The notes under the pieces are model-generated. The model saw nothing but the letters and a program-made list of their open reading frames with translations, was not told where the DNA came from and ran no database searches. A stretch of 64,000 bases of DNA from Pseudomonas fluorescens (GTDB lineage: Bacteria > Pseudomonadota > Gammaproteobacteria > Pseudomonadales > Pseudomonadaceae), in NCBI RefSeq assembly GCF_018614655.1, contig NZ_JAGGOG010000005.1, forward strand, positions 111,715 to 175,714, in the 5' to 3' direction. Positions within the stretch are counted from its first letter, which is position 1; each line of letters opens with the position of its first letter. The translations under genes and the position numbers were made by a program. This document shows positions 1 to 9,763 of this stretch, piece by piece.

Positions 1-14
1 CGCTCCCACATTTT
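1..14. repeat. End of a REP palindrome (class A)
   Basis: The window opens with the right arm of the palindrome ending CGCTCCCACATT. The same arm recurs at 27.6, 40.3, 46.3, 48.9 and 55.7 kb. The left half lies outside the window. Confidence 0.6.
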
Positions 15-29
15 GATCTCCATGGGTCT

Positions 30-683
30 TCAGCCTTTGGCTTCGCTGATAATCTGCCGAATCGCACCGACAAAGGCTTCTGGCGGCTGACCACCGCTGA
101 CCGCGTACTGGTCGTTGAAGACAATGGTCGGCACCGAGCTTACGCCACGGGAGACCCACAACTGTTCTTGCTCGCGAACTTCGGCGGCGTATTCATTGGA
201 AGCCAGAATTTCTTCTGCCTGCTTGCGATCAAGGCCGACACTTTCAGCAATCGTCGCCAGGGTGGCGTGATCGGAAGGGTTCTGCTGATCGGTGAAGTAC
301 GCCTTGAACAGCGCCTCCTTGAGGTTGTACTGCAAGCCTTCAAGCCCGGCCCAATGCAGCAGGCGGTGAGCGTCGAAGGTGTTGTAGATGCGGCTTTGGC
401 CATCGGTGCGAAAAGCGAAGCCGACCTCGGCACCCCGGTCGCGAATCATCGCCCGGTTGGCCTGGGACTGTTCGGCCGTGGAGCCGTACTTTTCAGTGAT
501 GTGCTCGGTGATGTTCTGCCCTTCGGCAGGCATGTCGGGGTTCAGCTCAAAGGGCTGGAAGTGGATCTCGGCCTGCACCTCGGGGCCCAACTGGTCCAGG
601 GCTTCGGTCAGGCCGCGCAGGCCGATGATGCACCAGGGGCAGGACACGTCGCTGACGAAATCGATTTTCAGGGAAGTACTCAT
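30..683 (-). CDS. DsbA family oxidoreductase (FrnE-like)
   Basis: A 217-residue thioredoxin-fold protein of the DsbA/FrnE family. The redox motif C15-P-W-C18 follows the first beta strand, and the rest has the usual FrnE helical insertion. The conserved cis-proline region SSVPTIVFN lies near residue 180. No signal peptide is visible, so it should act in the cytoplasm as a thiol-disulfide oxidoreductase or isomerase rather than as the periplasmic DsbA. Family members are often annotated as 2-hydroxychromene-2-carboxylate isomerase-like, but the CPWC pair favours a redox role. It stands alone; the next gene upstream, a hydrolase, ends 82 bp away on the same strand. Confidence 0.85.
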   Translation of the reverse strand: MSTSLKIDFVSDVSCPWCIIGLRGLTEALDQLGPEVQAEIHFQPFELNPDMPAEGQNITEHITEKYGSTAEQSQANRAMIRDRGAEVGFAFRTDGQSRIYNTFDAHRLLHWAGLEGLQYNLKEALFKAYFTDQQNPSDHATLATIAESVGLDRKQAEEILASNEYAAEVREQEQLWVSRGVSSVPTIVFNDQYAVSGGQPPEAFVGAIRQIISEAKG

Positions 684-765
684 TTAGGCAACCTCGCAGG
701 CTAAACAGGCCAGAAAGTTCGCACCATACACCCCATATCTCTGAGAAAAGAACCCCCCGGGGTGT

Positions 766-1785
766 TTACAAAACGTTGGGGCGAGCCAGCGGGTCGATCT
801 GCGCCCAATGCGCCGTGTCTTGCCGATGGGCTTGCAGATACGGCAACACCGCCGCCAGCAATGGCGCCTTGAACGCTTCCTGGAATCGGTGAGCCAGGCC
901 CGGAATCAGCCGTAACTGGCTGCCCTGGATGTGCGCCGCCAGGTGCACGCCGTGCATCACCGGCAGCAACGGGTCGGCGGTGCCGTGGACCACCAGGGTT
1001 GGCACTCGCAATTGATTGAGCAACGGTACCCGACTGGGCTCGGCAAGGATCGCCATGATCTGGCGCTTCACGCCGTCGGGGTTGAAGGCACGGTCATAGG
1101 ACAGCGCCGCCTGATGCAAGAGCATCTGGCGATCGTCCTTCACCTCAGGGCTGCCCAGGGCCGCGAGCAGGTCGGCCTGTTGCTCCAACGCCACCTCGCG
1201 ATTGGGCGCGCTGCGTCGCGACAACAATTGCACCAGTGCCGCACTCGGCGCCGGCAGGCCTTCGGCGCCGGAGCTGGTCATGATCAGGGTCAGGCTTTCC
1301 ACCCGCTGGGGCGCCATGGCCGCCAGATGTTGGGCAATCATCCCGCCCATGCTCGCGCCCAACACGTGAAACTGCTGGATTTGCAGCGCATCCATCAGCC
1401 CCAAGGCATCGTCGGCCATGTCGGTCAGGGTGTAGGGCGCCGCCACCGGCAAACCTAACTTGTAGCGCAGCACTTCAAACGTCAGGTTGGCGCTGGCCGG
1501 CGCCTGGCGCCAAGTAGACAAGCCCACATCACGGTTGTCATAACGAATCACCCGAAAGCCTTGCTGACACAGCGCGACCACAACTTCGTCGGGCCAGTGA
1601 ATCAGTTGCCCGCCCAGGCCCATCACCAGCAGCAACGCCGGGTCCGAGGCGCGACCAATACTTTGGTAAGCCAGGCTGACTTGTGGCAGGTCGACCCGTT
1701 GGGTCGGGACATTGGCATCGCATCGAGAAGTCGCAAAGGACGGCAGGCCGAACAACAGCGCGGCCAGAAATAACACTACACGCAT
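766..1785 (-). CDS. Secreted alpha/beta-fold hydrolase
   Basis: A 339-residue alpha/beta hydrolase. I chose the ATG at 1785 because it opens a clear Sec signal peptide (hydrophobic residues 2-18, cleavage near SFA-TS); the longer upstream frame adds only non-hydrophobic sequence. The oxyanion-hole region is MGLGG (55-59), the nucleophile elbow is GASMGG with Ser145, and the acid and base are plausibly in GTADPLLP and GLAHRF. Family members cleave esters, lactones or other small substrates; the substrate here cannot be read from sequence. Its 3' end faces the DsbA-like gene and it diverges from metR, so the 198 bp between 1786 and 1983 should carry both promoters. Confidence 0.8.
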   Translation of the reverse strand: MRVVLFLAALLFGLPSFATSRCDANVPTQRVDLPQVSLAYQSIGRASDPALLLVMGLGGQLIHWPDEVVVALCQQGFRVIRYDNRDVGLSTWRQAPASANLTFEVLRYKLGLPVAAPYTLTDMADDALGLMDALQIQQFHVLGASMGGMIAQHLAAMAPQRVESLTLIMTSSGAEGLPAPSAALVQLLSRRSAPNREVALEQQADLLAALGSPEVKDDRQMLLHQAALSYDRAFNPDGVKRQIMAILAEPSRVPLLNQLRVPTLVVHGTADPLLPVMHGVHLAAHIQGSQLRLIPGLAHRFQEAFKAPLLAAVLPYLQAHRQDTAHWAQIDPLARPNVL

Positions 1786-1983
1786 GGAAAACACCGAAAC
1801 GCAGAACCCCAGTAGAGCGCGAGTCTGATGAAGTTTGTTCAAGCGCGCTGCCACAGTTGCGTGACAGTTTGATGAAGGGCGCCCAACGGTCATTGGGGTT
1901 AATGCCGGGCTTGGCTGTCGACAGCGACGACAACATGAGACAAACTCACCCTATTCGTCTTTATCACAAATTGTATTCATGGA

Positions 1984-2907
1984 GTGCCCGTGCTCGAAAT
2001 TCGTCACCTCAAGACCCTGCACGCCCTGCGCGAAGCCGACAGCCTGGTGGAAGCCGCCGAACGGCTGCACCTCACCCAGTCTGCGCTCTCCCACCAGTTC
2101 AAGGAACTTGAGGAGCGCTTGGGCATGCAGCTGTTTGTGCGCAAGACCAAGCCCTTACGCTTCACCAGCGCCGGCCTGCGCCTGCTGCAACTGGCAGATG
2201 CCACCCTGCCCTTGCTGCGCGGCGCCGAACGAGACATCGCACGCCTGGCCGGTGGCACCGCCGGGCGCTTGCACATGGCCATTGAGTGCCACAGTTGCTT
2301 CCAATGGCTGATGCCGACCATCGATCAGTTCCGCGATGCCTGGCCGGAAGTCGAACTGGACCTGGCCTCCGGGTTTGCCTTCGCTCCGCTACCGGCCCTG
2401 GCCCGTGGCGACCTGGACCTGGTGGTGACCTCTGATCCACTGGAGCTGGCGGGCATCACCTATGTACCGCTGTTCACCTACGAAGCGATGCTGGCAGTGG
2501 CCAACCAGCACCCGCTGGCGAACAAGCCCTATATCGTGCCCGACGACTTGCTCAACGAAACCTTGATCACCTACCCCGTGGAGCGCGACCGCCTGGACAT
2601 CTTCACCCGCTTCCTGGAGCCGGCCGACGTGGAGCCCGCCCAGGTACGCACCTCGGAACTGACGGTGATGATGATGCAGTTGGTGGCCAGCGGCCGTGGC
2701 GTGTGTGGCATGCCACATTGGGCGCTGCATGAATACAGCTCGCGGGGTTATGTGAAGGCCAAGCGGCTGGGGGAGAAAGGCCTATTTGCCACGCTGTATG
2801 CGGGGATTCGCGCCGATATGCTGGACGCCCCGTACATGCGCGACTTCTTGCTGACGGCCAAGGACACGTCGTTTTCAACATTGGACGGGGTCAGCGCCGT
2901 TCGCTGA
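1984..2907 (+). CDS. metR: MetR, LysR-type regulator of methionine biosynthesis
   Basis: A LysR-type regulator of about 305 residues. The N-terminal winged helix reads [18 protein letters not shown] with the recognition segment [16 protein letters not shown], closely matching E. coli MetR. The effector domain starts with the MetR hallmark [13 protein letters not shown]. MetR uses homocysteine as coactivator to control metE, metH and related genes. The start is a GTG at 1984 or a second GTG at 1990; neither has a strong ribosome binding site. No met gene lies nearby, so it acts in trans. The gene diverges from the secreted hydrolase. Confidence 0.9.
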   Translation: MPVLEIRHLKTLHALREADSLVEAAERLHLTQSALSHQFKELEERLGMQLFVRKTKPLRFTSAGLRLLQLADATLPLLRGAERDIARLAGGTAGRLHMAIECHSCFQWLMPTIDQFRDAWPEVELDLASGFAFAPLPALARGDLDLVVTSDPLELAGITYVPLFTYEAMLAVANQHPLANKPYIVPDDLLNETLITYPVERDRLDIFTRFLEPADVEPAQVRTSELTVMMMQLVASGRGVCGMPHWALHEYSSRGYVKAKRLGEKGLFATLYAGIRADMLDAPYMRDFLLTAKDTSFSTLDGVSAVR

Positions 2908-2916
2908 AGCCCACCC

Positions 2917-3014
2917 TGTAGCCGCTGGCGCAGCCTGCGATCCAGGCCGAAGGACTGGCGGCTCTGAAGAAAAAGGTCCTGCGGACCTTATCGCAGGCTG
3001 CGCCAGCGGCTACA
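2917..3014. repeat. REP pair, class C (inverted repeat)
   Basis: Two arms with the core TGTAGCCGCTGGCGCAGC face each other around a spacer containing a smaller hairpin (GGTCCTGCGGACC). It sits between the convergent ends of metR and the LysE-family gene, a typical REPIN location where it may also help end transcription. Confidence 0.8.
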
Positions 3015-3052
3015 GGGGTCGTGTGTTGGCAGACCCTCGTGTCACGAATGGT

Positions 3053-3691
3053 TCATGCGCTGCGACGCTGCTCAAGCATCAGCCGAACGGCCAAGGCTGC
3101 CAGGACAAACCCCATGAAATAGCGCTGCACCGAGAGCCAACTTGGGTTGTTGATAAACCAGCCGGCAATAGTAGCGGCGAAGAGCGAGATCAGCAGGTTC
3201 ACCATGAAGCTCACGCTGATCTGGGTCATGCCAAGCATCAGGCTCTGGGTAAACACCGAACCGTGCTCCGGGGTGATGAACTGCGGGAACACCGAAAGGT
3301 AGAAAACGGCGATTTTCGGGTTCAGGGCACTGGTGAGAAAGCCCATCAGCACCAGCTTGCGCGAGGAGTCCGGCGGCAGTTGCTGGGCCTCGAACGGCGA
3401 GCGTGCCCCCGGTTTGACGGCTTGCCAGGCCAACCACAACAGGTACAGGGCGCCGGCCCATTTCAATGCTTCATAAGCCATCGGCACCGCAAGAAACACC
3501 GCCGTCAAACCTGCGGCGGCGGCGAACAGGTGGACGAAGAATCCCGCCACCACGCCCAGCAGCGAAGTAACCCCGGCCTTGCGGCCCTGGCAGATCGAAC
3601 GGGAGATCAGGTAGATCATGTTCGGCCCGGGTGTGAGCACCAACAGCAGGGAAGCTGCAGCGAAAATCAGCAGGTCTTGGGTCGGAATCAC
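3053..3691 (-). CDS. LysE/RhtB family amino-acid exporter
   Basis: A 212-residue inner-membrane protein with about six hydrophobic segments. It has the LysE-family N-terminus, with the conserved LVLTPGPNMIYLISRS stretch around residues 17-32 and a Gly-rich second helix. RhtB/LysE proteins export amino acids such as threonine, homoserine, lysine or arginine; the substrate cannot be told from sequence. It is followed by metR in convergent orientation, and the Nudix gene lies 26 bp upstream on the same strand, so the two may be cotranscribed. Confidence 0.85.
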   Translation of the reverse strand: MIPTQDLLIFAAASLLLVLTPGPNMIYLISRSICQGRKAGVTSLLGVVAGFFVHLFAAAAGLTAVFLAVPMAYEALKWAGALYLLWLAWQAVKPGARSPFEAQQLPPDSSRKLVLMGFLTSALNPKIAVFYLSVFPQFITPEHGSVFTQSLMLGMTQISVSFMVNLLISLFAATIAGWFINNPSWLSVQRYFMGFVLAALAVRLMLEQRRSA

Positions 3692-3717
3692 GGTTCAATC
3701 CTTTGAGCCTGTGGGGG

Positions 3718-4128
3718 TCAGGCAGTGGCCAGAGATGAGCGATAAAACGGCAGAATCAGGTCCCGTGTCAACGGCGCCAGCACCAAGTCGCCGTCACCGG
3801 CAGGATCGATCCAGCACACCTCTTCAATCTCGGCAGCGGGCGTCACCGGCACGTCGATATTGACCTGGAACAACTCGGCCTCCACGACAAACCCCGGCTC
3901 GTTGGCGGCAGGCGCCGAGAACTTGCCGAGGTAGATGGCTGCAGCCGGGTCGACGTGCAGCCCCAACTCTTCGTGCAGCTCCCGGACCAAGGCCTCGGCT
4001 GGCTGCTCGCCAGCGTCGATCTTGCCGCCCGGCTGCATGAAGGCCTGGGTGCCGCGCTTGCGTACCAGCAGGGTTTGGCCATCGCTGCCGATCAACAGGG
4101 CAGCGGCGATGTGGATAGTTCCGGACAT
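3718..4128 (-). CDS. Nudix hydrolase
   Basis: A 136-residue Nudix protein. The Nudix box is complete (GGKIDAGEQPAEALVREL followed by HEELGL), giving the Mg-binding REXXEE core, so an active pyrophosphohydrolase is likely. The start at 4128 (MSGTIHIAAALLIG) places the first beta strand correctly; the upstream extension looks non-coding. The substrate is unknown; proteins of this size are often nucleotide-pool sanitising enzymes. The LysE-family gene lies 26 bp downstream on the same strand. Confidence 0.85.
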   Translation of the reverse strand: MSGTIHIAAALLIGSDGQTLLVRKRGTQAFMQPGGKIDAGEQPAEALVRELHEELGLHVDPAAAIYLGKFSAPAANEPGFVVEAELFQVNIDVPVTPAAEIEEVCWIDPAGDGDLVLAPLTRDLILPFYRSSLATA

Positions 4129-4362
4129 GAAGTAAACGCCTCTGAGTAAAGGCGGCAAGGATCACATGCGCGTCAGCGGCAGGCAACCGAATCGCCCTGA
4201 ACTGTGCGAAGCGCCAGCGTGGATACGCGACCAGCGTCGTTTTTTTTATCCGCCATACATGCACCGCAACACCCATTACTGCCAGCCATAGACTCAGAAC
4301 ACATAGTCAATCGGGCGCGCCGCATCCTGAGTGCGTTGCGCCTCATTCATACGGGTTCCAAC

Positions 4363-7300
4363 ATGCATATTTCATTGCTCCCCTCCCAAGACCAACAAGG
4401 TGACGCCCCTGAACAGATCCAGGTCGCCACTGTGGCAGCCCATCCCTTGCAGCCCGTGACGCTGCCTGTGATACCGCCTGCACAGCTATCGATCGACGAA
4501 CAGCAAGCGCACCTTATTCGCGAGCTCGGCAATCTTAATGCCCAAACCGACGATCTGATGCACGAACAGCCGAGCCTGGAGGCTGTATACCAGCAGAAAT
4601 TGGCCGCGACATTTCCCGATTTACCCCGACCCATCAACCCAAATAGCATCTTTTACAGTCGTTACCGCGAGGACAGCGAGGGGCAACGACAACTTCTGTC
4701 TTGCGAACTTCTGGGGTCGCTATTGAACAAGGTGCGGGCTCCTGGTGGGGGCGCATACCTGACAGAGACCGGCGCCTTCTACCGGGAACGCAACACACTG
4801 GAGGCGGACAAAAGCGTCTCTGCAATCGGTTCGCCGGCGACAATCGCCAGCGCGCTGGAAATAGCCTTCACGATGAGCCTGAATGGATTCTGGGGGGCTC
4901 GCGAGGACGAACAACCCAACACTGAAGAGCAGTTGCTCGCTCTGCGCCGACAGGTCCTTGCCCATCAGTTGGCATTGCGCACGGTCGACGGCACGCTGTC
5001 GACCGGCGGGCGGACGCTGGCAGATAACCTACTGAAATATCCGGACGCAACCGCGCGGGAAAAGGCGTTCGCCGCCGGCAACAGGCCTGGGGTATATCGG
5101 CTGACATTGGAGGACGGCAGTGAATTCGCCGGCGCATTTATCCTGAGTGCCAGAGATGGAACGCCGCCAGCGGGCAACGTGATGCTGTACAGCCCGGGCG
5201 AGGGATTTGAGGAATATGAAAACCTCAGTCGCTTGAATGAAACAGTAGCGGCACGCGTACGTGACAACGGATCAGCAGGCAAGCTGCTGGCCGGTAGCCT
5301 GCCTGCAGCGGCTCGTACTCAATTGTCCCGCCTGCCCGTGCTGGCAACGCGGCCACCCAAGATAGAAGCCGATGTGATTGCAGACAGCGTCCGCTCACTG
5401 CGGATCCGGCAACACTTCCGTATCCGCGAGGCCCTGCGCGGGGAAACATTGCCGGTAACAGGCGAACTCGATCTGGCTGCTGATCTGACGCCGCAACTGG
5501 ATGCCTGCGCGGCCCTGGCGGCTCGCAACCTACGCTTGGTGGAGCCGCACGAACCCGACTGGCTGATAGCTGCCAGCCCGGTAGATCAGGCTCGATACAG
5601 GCAACTGGAAAAAGCGATGATTGACAGCAACGAGGTGCTCATCCCTGTGCTTGAGAAGATCTCGACACTGAAATCGTTTTCAGAAAACGAAACCCACAAG
5701 GTACTGAAAGTACAAAAACCAGCGTATGCCGATGTGGATATTGCCCCCTATGACAGCCTGGTACATCTGCGCCTGATCGACACCAACACATTCGAGGTGA
5801 AGGGGTATCGCGACGAGGAAACCGCAACGGTCTATATCTGCGAGGACCCAAAGATCGACATCCCGCAGTTTCTGGAGAACCCATCATTGAAACGAGGCTC
5901 CTGGAAGACCAAGGACGTCGTGGATTTGCGGACCCTGGGAAGTTACGCCCGGCGTAACGTCGACCCTTGGTCCGCCCATGAGGTACACAGAACAATCACC
6001 GCTACCGCCGACATTATCGACACCTCGGGAGAAAAGAGGGGCCGGCTCGGTAATGCGGATTTACGTGCGCTCGCCCAGTTGGCCAATATTGCCGAAAAAT
6101 ATGACGCGTATCTTAGGTCAGCCTTCTCGCCGAGCGGCGAGGGGCGGATTTTTGCCACCGCCTGGCAACGTGCCCACGCAGCGAAAATGAACAAGGATGC
6201 CCTTGAGAGCCGCCTGAATCCCGCAGCCTACCGTCTATTTATATTCAAGACGCCCGGCAGCGGATTTGATTGGATAAAGGCCATAACGGAGCACCCCGAT
6301 TCGGCAAGCCGCCCCCAGGTCAGCGGATTCGATATCGAGGGCAATCAGTTGGTGATGGGCAGCTCGCGGGAAGGGGGTCAGGGTGGACAGGCCATCAATG
6401 GCGTCGCGGTCATTCAGCGAAAAGGCACCGGAGCTGGCGGGGTCAGCGTCCTGTATACCCCGGACGCACCAGATAGCATGCCATTCAGGGAACTGGTCGA
6501 AGGGCTGGCGGGACTGGACACACTGAAGGCAAAGCCTGAATGGCAGGCCTACTTCACCCAACGGATGGCCACTAACGATGCACAGGAGCTTGCGCGGATC
6601 TTCAGCGATACACGCGGTACGCATCGTTATGCGTTAACGCCGATAAGCGGCAATTTCCACGCGTATCTGTATTCAATGCAACTTGGCTTTCAACTCGCGC
6701 ATGCGGATTACCGCTCACGGAGCAACCAGGAAATTTCACGGGAATCGGCAGTGAATGCCTTTATGCTCGGCGCTGATGTCACCGATTTGCTGATGGACCT
6801 GGTGCCGGCCAAGACAGCGCTGTCGTTTTTGCGTCGGGGAATCATTAGAACGCTACACAGAGCGCAAAAGCTGGGACACCGGATCCCTGGGCTTGTCAAT
6901 AAAGTCAGCGGGGGCCGGCAAGCCAGCATCGAGATCGGAAAGGCGTCGATCCGGCCGTTGGAGCCGACGTGGGTCAATGTCGCGGAGTATCGGTTGCCCA
7001 AGCAGATTGACTCGCTCTTTGACGTGGAGACGTTTGCACAGACGAATACTTACAAGTGGTCACGCAGTACGGGAAGCGCCCCCTATTTTATCGACAGCCG
7101 AAATAACCAATTTGTCGCGATGAGGGATGAAGGGGGACGCTATTACCTGTACTCGTCCTATATGAAGGACAGCGCACGTTATATAAAAGACCCCGCGGGG
7201 AGCAAAGTGGACTTTATCGTCGTGCCGGGAGACGCAAAAAGCTGGAAGCCCCGCTTCGAGAGAACTGTAACAGGCGGAGGGTTAATCTGGAGTACCCTGC

Positions 7301-7638
7301 GCCCTCTCACGGATGTACAGCAAATAGATAATGATCTGATCGCAGCGCTTCGCATCTATTCAACAGAAGCGGAAATGCCATACTTCGTAGAAACAATCAA
7401 AGAATTCAGTGACCCCAAAAAAAAACAACTACTTGATAACGCACGACAACGGCTGGGGGGCGATGTAGATGAAACTGCATTTCGTCGTATGGTAGCCGGC
7501 CAACGGGGTTTAAGCCAAAGCGCGAAAACCAAATTACGTGATGCACTGTTGACGCTACGATCTGACACGGATATTTTCACCCACATTAACAGATCAACCA
7601 GTTCTCTGACCCCACCACTCTCCCCCTCAAATAAATAA
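4363..7638 (+). CDS. DUF6543 / dermonecrotic-toxin-domain protein, probably 3'-interrupted
   Basis: A 1091-residue protein (start at 4363, MHISLLPSQDQ; a GTG at 4204 is possible but gives an unusual leader). It resembles the large Pseudomonas proteins annotated as dermonecrotic toxin domain (DUF6543). It has an N-terminal block with a GVYRLTLEDG...NVMLYSPGEG signature near residues 240-280 and a second similar unit (SVLYTPDAPDSMPF) near residue 700. No signal peptide is seen. The stop TAA at 7636-7638 is followed in the same frame by a further 304 codons to 8553, so the original product was probably about 1,395 residues with the missing part at its C-terminus, where such proteins carry effector modules. 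A paralogue fragment lies at 20574. Family assignment is from recalled motif resemblance; the activity is unknown. Confidence 0.65.
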   Translation: MHISLLPSQDQQGDAPEQIQVATVAAHPLQPVTLPVIPPAQLSIDEQQAHLIRELGNLNAQTDDLMHEQPSLEAVYQQKLAATFPDLPRPINPNSIFYSRYREDSEGQRQLLSCELLGSLLNKVRAPGGGAYLTETGAFYRERNTLEADKSVSAIGSPATIASALEIAFTMSLNGFWGAREDEQPNTEEQLLALRRQVLAHQLALRTVDGTLSTGGRTLADNLLKYPDATAREKAFAAGNRPGVYRLTLEDGSEFAGAFILSARDGTPPAGNVMLYSPGEGFEEYENLSRLNETVAARVRDNGSAGKLLAGSLPAAARTQLSRLPVLATRPPKIEADVIADSVRSLRIRQHFRIREALRGETLPVTGELDLAADLTPQLDACAALAARNLRLVEPHEPDWLIAASPVDQARYRQLEKAMIDSNEVLIPVLEKISTLKSFSENETHKVLKVQKPAYADVDIAPYDSLVHLRLIDTNTFEVKGYRDEETATVYICEDPKIDIPQFLENPSLKRGSWKTKDVVDLRTLGSYARRNVDPWSAHEVHRTITATADIIDTSGEKRGRLGNADLRALAQLANIAEKYDAYLRSAFSPSGEGRIFATAWQRAHAAKMNKDALESRLNPAAYRLFIFKTPGSGFDWIKAITEHPDSASRPQVSGFDIEGNQLVMGSSREGGQGGQAINGVAVIQRKGTGAGGVSVLYTPDAPDSMPFRELVEGLAGLDTLKAKPEWQAYFTQRMATNDAQELARIFSDTRGTHRYALTPISGNFHAYLYSMQLGFQLAHADYRSRSNQEISRESAVNAFMLGADVTDLLMDLVPAKTALSFLRRGIIRTLHRAQKLGHRIPGLVNKVSGGRQASIEIGKASIRPLEPTWVNVAEYRLPKQIDSLFDVETFAQTNTYKWSRSTGSAPYFIDSRNNQFVAMRDEGGRYYLYSSYMKDSARYIKDPAGSKVDFIVVPGDAKSWKPRFERTVTGGGLIWSTLRPLTDVQQIDNDLIAALRIYSTEAEMPYFVETIKEFSDPKKKQLLDNARQRLGGDVDETAFRRMVAGQRGLSQSAKTKLRDALLTLRSDTDIFTHINRSTSSLTPPLSPSNK

Positions 7639-8553
7639 CAACTTTATAGAAAAATAAAAAGAATAATTGGGAGAAATGATGACTTTTCAAAACACATCAG
7701 ATCATCAATTAAAGTTCTAGACCCTGAAACAGGAGCGCAATTTGTAGGTTACGCCATTACGCCCAAGCAGTTGAGCAACCTGAACCGATTTGATCAAAAA
7801 TACAAACTTTCAACTTGGGCGACCGACAGCCTTAATGACTTTCTAGACGAAAAGGGACGACGACAAATCCTCAGCAACATAGCAGCCGATAAAAAAATCA
7901 CACCGCAAGAGGCACTGGAACAGCTTGTATCGTCGCCCATAATACAAGAAGCATTAAAAACGTTTAAAACAGAAAAATTCATAGAAAAGCTACGAAAACT
8001 CGGCGTAGATTCCTTTTCGGGGGATCTGAAAAAATCCGGTGTGCCTTATATCGCACTGTCCCATGGCAAACAAACAAGCGTCGACCCTGGCGTAAAAATG
8101 GTCGACAGCGTAGCCGTCGCTGAGTTTGAAAAAAACATCCCCCAATTCTCAACACCTTTAGAGTTCCCCAAACCACGAGCTCAAACCCACAGAGTTGATA
8201 AGCCTTCACTTACACCCAGCACTTCTGTTCCCCAAAGACCACCAGCCACGCGAGATCCAGCAATTAACATCGTGAAACTGGATGAGCTGGCAGAAACCCA
8301 AGTCCCCCTCCTACCCGACAATGCCAGAGCCAAAATCGAGGAGATTATTCAGGATATTCAAGCAGGTCGTGTTACCCGAAAAAAAATAGGCAAATACACC
8401 TATGTTGATTTACCGCAAGTAGAAGTTGGTACTGGACGTGGTCGATGGCGAGTAGCTTTTGAGAAAAGCGGAAAAGAGGATGAGAAAGATATCTTCATAC
8501 TCAGGGGGATCATTGATTATCACGGTAACAAGCAAATAGCCTGGGGAATATAG
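7639..8553 (+). pseudogene. Separated C-terminal part of the upstream toxin-like gene
   Basis: Open in the same frame as the 4363 gene, directly after its TAA, through to TAG at 8553. It has no ATG, GTG or TTG until a TTG at 7771 that lacks a Shine-Dalgarno sequence, and no ATG before 8098. Independent translation (about 260 residues from 7771) is therefore doubtful, and readthrough or a past nonsense mutation is likelier. The region encodes a helical, Lys-rich segment, then a Pro-rich linker (about residues 125-165 from the TTG), then a compact C-terminal domain with VGTGRGRWRVAFEKSG, which faintly recalls small RelE-like toxins (weak inference). Base composition is AT-richer than the flanks. 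No obvious immunity gene follows. Confidence 0.55.
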
Positions 8554-8644
8554 GAGGTAACAAGTTGGGGCTTTATCTTCAGGTGCCCCTGCACGGCACA
8601 GGAAAGCGAACGCCGCCTCGCCGGGACCCGACCGTTGCAGGCAG

Positions 8645-9241
8645 CTAAGCGAGAAGCGGCGCCTCATCGGGCTCTTTGATAAACACGCTGAACTTGGCCC
8701 CTTCCATCGCCTCGAAGGCAATCAACTTATCCACCCAGCACCTTGCCGGCGTTGAGCAGCAACATGCCGTTGTCGGCGTTGAGGTTGCGGGCCAACACCA
8801 TGCCTTCGACCAGTTCGCGGGGGCTGGCTTCATCCAGACCATGGGTGTTGCACCAGGTGCGTACCCGTTCGATGGTCTGCCGGTTGGTTTGCTTGCTGCG
8901 AGGCAGGCGCAGGTTGGCCAGCAGCGAGAACACTTCAAGGCCCGTCGCATAACGGTGTTTGAGTTCTTCGTAGGCCAGATCGAGCATATCGGCGGTTTGC
9001 TGCAACTCACTGGTACGTGACGCCACGTGCTTTTCCAGGGAGGCGTTCAGATGCTTGAGCTCGTCGTTCTGTTGGCGAATCAGTTGTTTCAGTCGCAGAC
9101 GCTCACGCTCTGAATGTTGGTGGCCAGGGATTGGCGCAGCGCCAGCAGCAACTCTTCGTCCTTCCAGGGTTTGCTGAGGTAACGGTAGATCTGCCCTTCG
9201 TTGATCGCCTTGATGATCAGGGTCAGGTCGGTCTCACTGGT
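8645..9241 (-). pseudogene. Decayed response regulator (receiver C-terminus plus output region)
   Basis: Translating the minus strand in three successive frames gives one coherent protein tail. From 9241 to about 9112 comes a receiver-domain end with AINEGQIYRYLSKPWKDEE, where the KPW is the conserved receiver lysine region. Then, after a frame change, a coiled-coil linker (RERLRLKQLIRQQNDELKHL) runs into the output region. After a second frame change near 8735 comes the ending DKLIAFEAMEGAKFSVFIKE. The phosphorylation half of the receiver is missing, so the gene is truncated and has at least two frameshifts. Intact relatives are response regulators of about 400 residues; no partner kinase is nearby. 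Confidence 0.7.
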
Positions 9242-9330
9242 TAAAGGTAACAGCCTCCTGGCAATTACCCAGTAGTTAGTCAGTTTTTGTCGAAATGACG
9301 GCCTTGTGATACCAGTCCGTCAACCGAGCA

Positions 9331-9360
9331 TAAAAAGCCGCCTCACTGAATGAAGCGGCC
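9331..9360 (-). terminator. Intrinsic terminator of rpmE2
   Basis: On the minus strand, just after the rpmE2 stop, GCCGC and GCGGC arms (with extra pairing across a 13-base loop) are followed by TTTTT. Confidence 0.65.
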
Positions 9361-9381
9361 CTGAGGTGAAGCGTTTGCTGA

Positions 9382-9654
9382 TCACGCCTCGACGTTTTTC
9401 GGGCTCGAACCAAACGATGCAAAACGCTTGTTGAACCCGGCAATCCGGCCTTCGGACTGGGTCTTGCGTTGCTGTCCGGTGTACACCGGGTGCGAAGCGC
9501 TGGACACGTCGAGGGCGACGTAAGGGTAAGTGTTGCCATCACTGTGTTTGTGGGTACGGTCACTGTCGACGGTGGAGCCGATCAGGAAGAACACATCGGC
9601 GGCGGTGTCGTGGAACAGCACGGTGCGGTAGTCGGGATGGATACCAGATTTCAT
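9382..9654 (-). CDS. rpmE2: 50S ribosomal protein L31 type B, zinc-independent paralogue
   Basis: A 90-residue type B L31. The start [10 protein letters not shown] at 9654 is the canonical family start; upstream in-frame ATGs overlap the operator. The protein lacks the CXXC zinc motif of RpmE and has the B-type sequence [20 protein letters not shown]. In zinc starvation it replaces the zinc-binding L31 on the ribosome and frees zinc. A Zur-like box lies 34-46 bases upstream of the start codon and a terminator follows, so it is a single-gene unit in a Zur regulon together with znuD at 28.7 kb. Confidence 0.92.
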   Translation of the reverse strand: MKSGIHPDYRTVLFHDTAADVFFLIGSTVDSDRTHKHSDGNTYPYVALDVSSASHPVYTGQQRKTQSEGRIAGFNKRFASFGSSPKNVEA

Positions 9655-9687
9655 AATGCCTCCGGGGCGTCTGGGTGATTTAAACTT

Positions 9688-9700
9688 GTTATAGAGTAAC
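9688..9700 (-). promoter_or_regulatory. Zur-like operator upstream of rpmE2
   Basis: GTTATAGAGTAAC, a 13-base near-palindrome matching the gammaproteobacterial Zur pattern. It differs in only two central bases from the one upstream of znuD (GTTATATTGTAAC). Confidence 0.7.
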
Positions 9701-9763
9701 ATAAACATCACACCCAAACGAGAACCGATTGCAATAAGAATAGAACCATCGGTACTGGTTACG

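Noticed and set aside
1683..2311. Frames overlapping the metR start
   Set aside because: They are out of frame with metR, which has complete LysR motifs.
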